Positions 61,780 to 64,000 of a stretch of 64,000 bases of DNA are shown here, in pieces (the stretch's first letter is position 1; every line of letters starts with the position of its first letter). The notes under the pieces were generated by a model that saw only the letters and a list, made by a program, of their open reading frames with translations, had not been told where the DNA came from and made no database searches. The translations under genes were made by a program, and so were the position numbers. Origin of the DNA: CAZXFH01 sp964640055 (GTDB lineage Bacteria; Fidelibacterota; UBA2242; JAFGTP01); assembly GCA_964640055.1 (NCBI GenBank), contig CAZXFH010000013.1, positions 8,300-72,299 on the forward strand. Direction: 5' to 3'.

Positions 61780-63615
61780 CTAGGTATGGCGCCGCCGATC
61801 ACTGAGCAAAACCACATCCTTGAGATTACGAATGTTGCGGGCCTGCAGCCATTGCTGTTCAAACTCTTTGTTATGGGTCACCTGAGCGATGGATGACAAG
61901 GCCTGCAAATGAAACTGCCGTTGGTCCCGGGACCCGATTAAAAAGAAAATCGCTTTGACGGAATCGAATTTTTCCGAAAAATACACCCCCTTTTTTGCCC
62001 GGACCACAAACATTTTAAAGATATCCTCACCCTCTATGATAATGTGAGGAATGGCCAGAAAGGGGCTGATCGCAGTGCTGGATTCTTTCTCCCGGGCTAT
62101 CAGATGTCGCCATAACTCGGAGGGATCTAAATGTAAATCCCCACAGCAATTACCGGCTACTTTTTTAAATAGTTCTTCCCGGGTCATTTTTTCATCCAGA
62201 TCCAAAAAAACACTTTCCTCTACCAGGTGATGAAATCTGTCCGAAACAATATTATCCCTTTGTTGCAGAATTTCTTTTAATTCTATTTCCAGCTTATCAG
62301 ATGATAATTTTTTATCGATTATGCGTTCTATTAAATAGAGTAATGCATACTCTTTATTGTAATTTTTTTTACCATAAAGAAAATAAATCAGCAGACCGAT
62401 TCCGATTATGATAATAACAGGCTCAAAGGCGGCAATTCCCACTTCAATTAATAGAGTAATAAAAAGTATAACGGAAACAATCTGAATTAACGGATATAGG
62501 GGCACCTTAAATGTAGGTTGGTAATTTTGGATTTTACTTTCACGAATAATAATAACGGCAATATTGTTAAGTATATAAGAAAAAATAATAATAGAAGATG
62601 CTATTTTTACTAGCAATTCAAGTTTTAGGAAAAGTGATCCAATAATTAATAGACCAGTAATTATTATCGATAAAACCGGTGTTTTAAACTTTTTATGGAT
62701 CACACTAAAAGCAGGGGGCAAAAGGTTATCACTACTTAAAGCCACCGGATATCGGGAGGCAGACATAACACCGGCGTTAGCAGTGGAAATGAAAGCCAGT
62801 GCGGCTGCTATTGAAACCATTACGAAACCTATTTGCCCAAGAAATGTTTGAGCTGAATCTGCTACCGGTGTTAAGGATGATTGGAGATTTTGGGGATTTG
62901 AGGTGCCCACGATGACGATTAATAACAAAGCATATAAAGCGGTGGTGATCAAAGTGGCGGAAATCACGCCCCGCGGGATCGATTTTTTGGGATCTTTAAC
63001 TTCTCCGCTTAAGCTGGCCACTTTCAATAAACCACCAAAAGACACAAATACGAATCCAGCTGTTAAGAACACTGAATTTACGCCGTTTGGCGCAAAATTG
63101 GTGAATCTTGTGATATCAATACTCGATAAACCAAAGATAACATAAATTAACATAATGGACAATAAGACAACAACAATCATGACCTCGAATTTTACGGCTA
63201 TATTTATACCTCTGATATTTAGAACAACAAAAAAAATGGCTGCCAAAATAGCATAGGATATTTGATTAAAACCAATAACAATATATAATATTTCAGCAAT
63301 ACCAAAGACAGCAAAAGCGGTCTTTAAAGATAATGAAAGCCAACTGAACAACCCGATGACTAGGCCTAAAAACGGACCAAAGCTTCGGGTAATGAAAAAG
63401 TAATCACCGCCTGCTTTAGGCATAGCCGTGCTGAGTTCAATAATACTTAAAACCCCTAATAGGGCAGCCAATCCCGCCACTGTATAAGAGATAAAAACAG
63501 CCGGGCCGGCTTTTTCAAAAGCAATTCCCGGTAAGATAAATATTCCCGAGCTGATCATTACCCCTGAGGCAATACAGAAAATATCAAAGGTGGAGATCTG
63601 TTTCTTTAATTTCAC
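61780..63615 (-). CDS. APC-superfamily amino-acid permease with C-terminal PTS EIIA-like domain
   Basis: Residues 1-420 form an APC transporter with ~12 helices; the first helix has G-V-M-I-S-S-G-I-F, the substrate-binding G-x-G-I-F region of the family. Residues ~450-611 resemble a PTS EIIA type-2 (fructose/nitrogen) domain with F-L-A-I-P-H524-I-I-I, where the His is normally phosphorylated by HPr. The fusion suggests transport controlled by phosphotransfer or binding of a signal, as in other permease-EIIA fusions of FCB bacteria. The start is a GTG without strong ribosome binding site. Substrate unknown (amino acid or cation-coupled solute). Confidence 0.9.
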   Translation of the reverse strand: MKLKKQISTFDIFCIASGVMISSGIFILPGIAFEKAGPAVFISYTVAGLAALLGVLSIIELSTAMPKAGGDYFFITRSFGPFLGLVIGLFSWLSLSLKTAFAVFGIAEILYIVIGFNQISYAILAAIFFVVLNIRGINIAVKFEVMIVVVLLSIMLIYVIFGLSSIDITRFTNFAPNGVNSVFLTAGFVFVSFGGLLKVASLSGEVKDPKKSIPRGVISATLITTALYALLLIVIVGTSNPQNLQSSLTPVADSAQTFLGQIGFVMVSIAAALAFISTANAGVMSASRYPVALSSDNLLPPAFSVIHKKFKTPVLSIIITGLLIIGSLFLKLELLVKIASSIIIFSYILNNIAVIIIRESKIQNYQPTFKVPLYPLIQIVSVILFITLLIEVGIAAFEPVIIIIGIGLLIYFLYGKKNYNKEYALLYLIERIIDKKLSSDKLEIELKEILQQRDNIVSDRFHHLVEESVFLDLDEKMTREELFKKVAGNCCGDLHLDPSELWRHLIAREKESSTAISPFLAIPHIIIEGEDIFKMFVVRAKKGVYFSEKFDSVKAIFFLIGSRDQRQFHLQALSSIAQVTHNKEFEQQWLQARNIRNLKDVVLLSDRRRHT

Positions 63616-64000
63616 GATATAATCTAACTAATTAATTGCTCCCGAGAGTTATGTCTTTTTACTTAAAACCAATATTTGATAAAAGCAGTTTGTTCTCATC
63701 GTAAAAAGAAATCTAAAACGGATTATCTTTCTAAATTCTCCAAACATCCATGATTTTCTCACCTTGGAAATTAGTTTCGATTTTAACAAAATACAACTTG
63801 TTACTGGGTTATTTTAGAGATCAGCCACCCTGTTTATGGATTATCGGTTTGTTTTTATCCTGATGTATTGATGTACATAAAAGCATTTTTAGGTATACCG
63901 CTTAAAGCAGACTATAATGAAATAACAACCAAAGGGTTTTACGCTGTATAAATAAAATCAAACCCCTTCTTCAGGCCACTTAATTTACATATTCATATAT
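63616..64000. other. AT-rich intergenic region at window end
   Basis: 385 bases without a gene. An imperfect hairpin near 63932-63968 (AAGGGTTT with AAACCCC-TT) could end a gene lying beyond the window. Promoter elements for the permease gene were not clear. Confidence 0.4.

Noticed and set aside
1..64000. CRISPR array, tRNA or rRNA genes
   Set aside because: Scanning intergenic regions by eye showed no regularly spaced repeats, cloverleaf-like ends or rRNA signatures; a covariance search would be the decisive test.

Overview
The window most likely comes from an uncultured Gram-negative bacterium of the FCB superphylum (a KSB1/Calditrichota/Marinimicrobia-like lineage; inferred from gene content only). 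Eight large exported proteins end in a Por-secretion-type sorting domain (N-Y-P-N-P-F-N-type motif or its variant, ending in a K-F/M-x-L/I-x-K/R strand). Other support comes from a TonB-dependent receptor, a PorV-like barrel protein, DUF5916 outer-membrane proteins and many lipoproteins. I saw no rRNA, tRNA, CRISPR array, intact insertion sequence or replication origin.

Layout. (1) 1-12000, minus strand: a truncated lipoprotein, an exported FN3/sorting-domain protein, a sulfatase with a Tat-like leader, a phosphodiester glycosidase (NAGPA type), an S1/P1-nuclease/phospholipase-C-fold protein and a large exported protein of unknown function. (2) 12370-21248: GH20 hexosaminidase-like protein; a GH130-like phosphorylase facing a LacI regulator across a promoter/operator; a GH5-like glycosidase; and a carbohydrate-binding protein made of two almost identical 350-residue tandem repeats. 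(3) 21444-41851, twelve plus-strand genes with short gaps: TonB-dependent receptor, giant exported protein, SurA/PpiC-like lipoprotein, PorV-like protein, two large putative glycan-active proteins, a sugar ABC importer (binding protein and two permeases, no ATPase), a zinc dehydrogenase, a second GH130-like enzyme and an (alpha/alpha)6-like exported protein. A hairpin-rich repeat element follows. (4) 42141-56348: two DUF5916 paralogues, a MalT-like LuxR regulator, a C39-like peptidase, a small membrane protein, a three-gene YidD/TPR cluster and a tandem pair sharing an unnamed G-P-R-V-G domain. (5) 56598-61716: an 89-residue protein, a LolA-like lipoprotein-sorting protein, an outer-membrane porin-like protein and an RND/MMPL exporter. 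(6) 61780-63615: an APC permease fused to a PTS EIIA-like domain.

Working model (inference): regions 1-3 form a glycan-foraging locus. Exported sulfatase, phosphodiester glycosidase, hexosaminidase and CBM proteins trim a complex sulfated or phosphorylated glycan. The TonB receptor moves oligosaccharides across the outer membrane and the ABC importer across the inner membrane. GH130 enzymes phosphorolyse beta-mannosides in the cytoplasm, and LacI senses the product. GH20, GH130 and the NAGPA-type enzyme together point to a mannose/N-acetylhexosamine glycan, but the substrate is unproven.

Two genes, the sulfatase and the GH5-like enzyme, appear to have lost or never had a canonical start codon although recognisable N-terminal coding sequence lies upstream.
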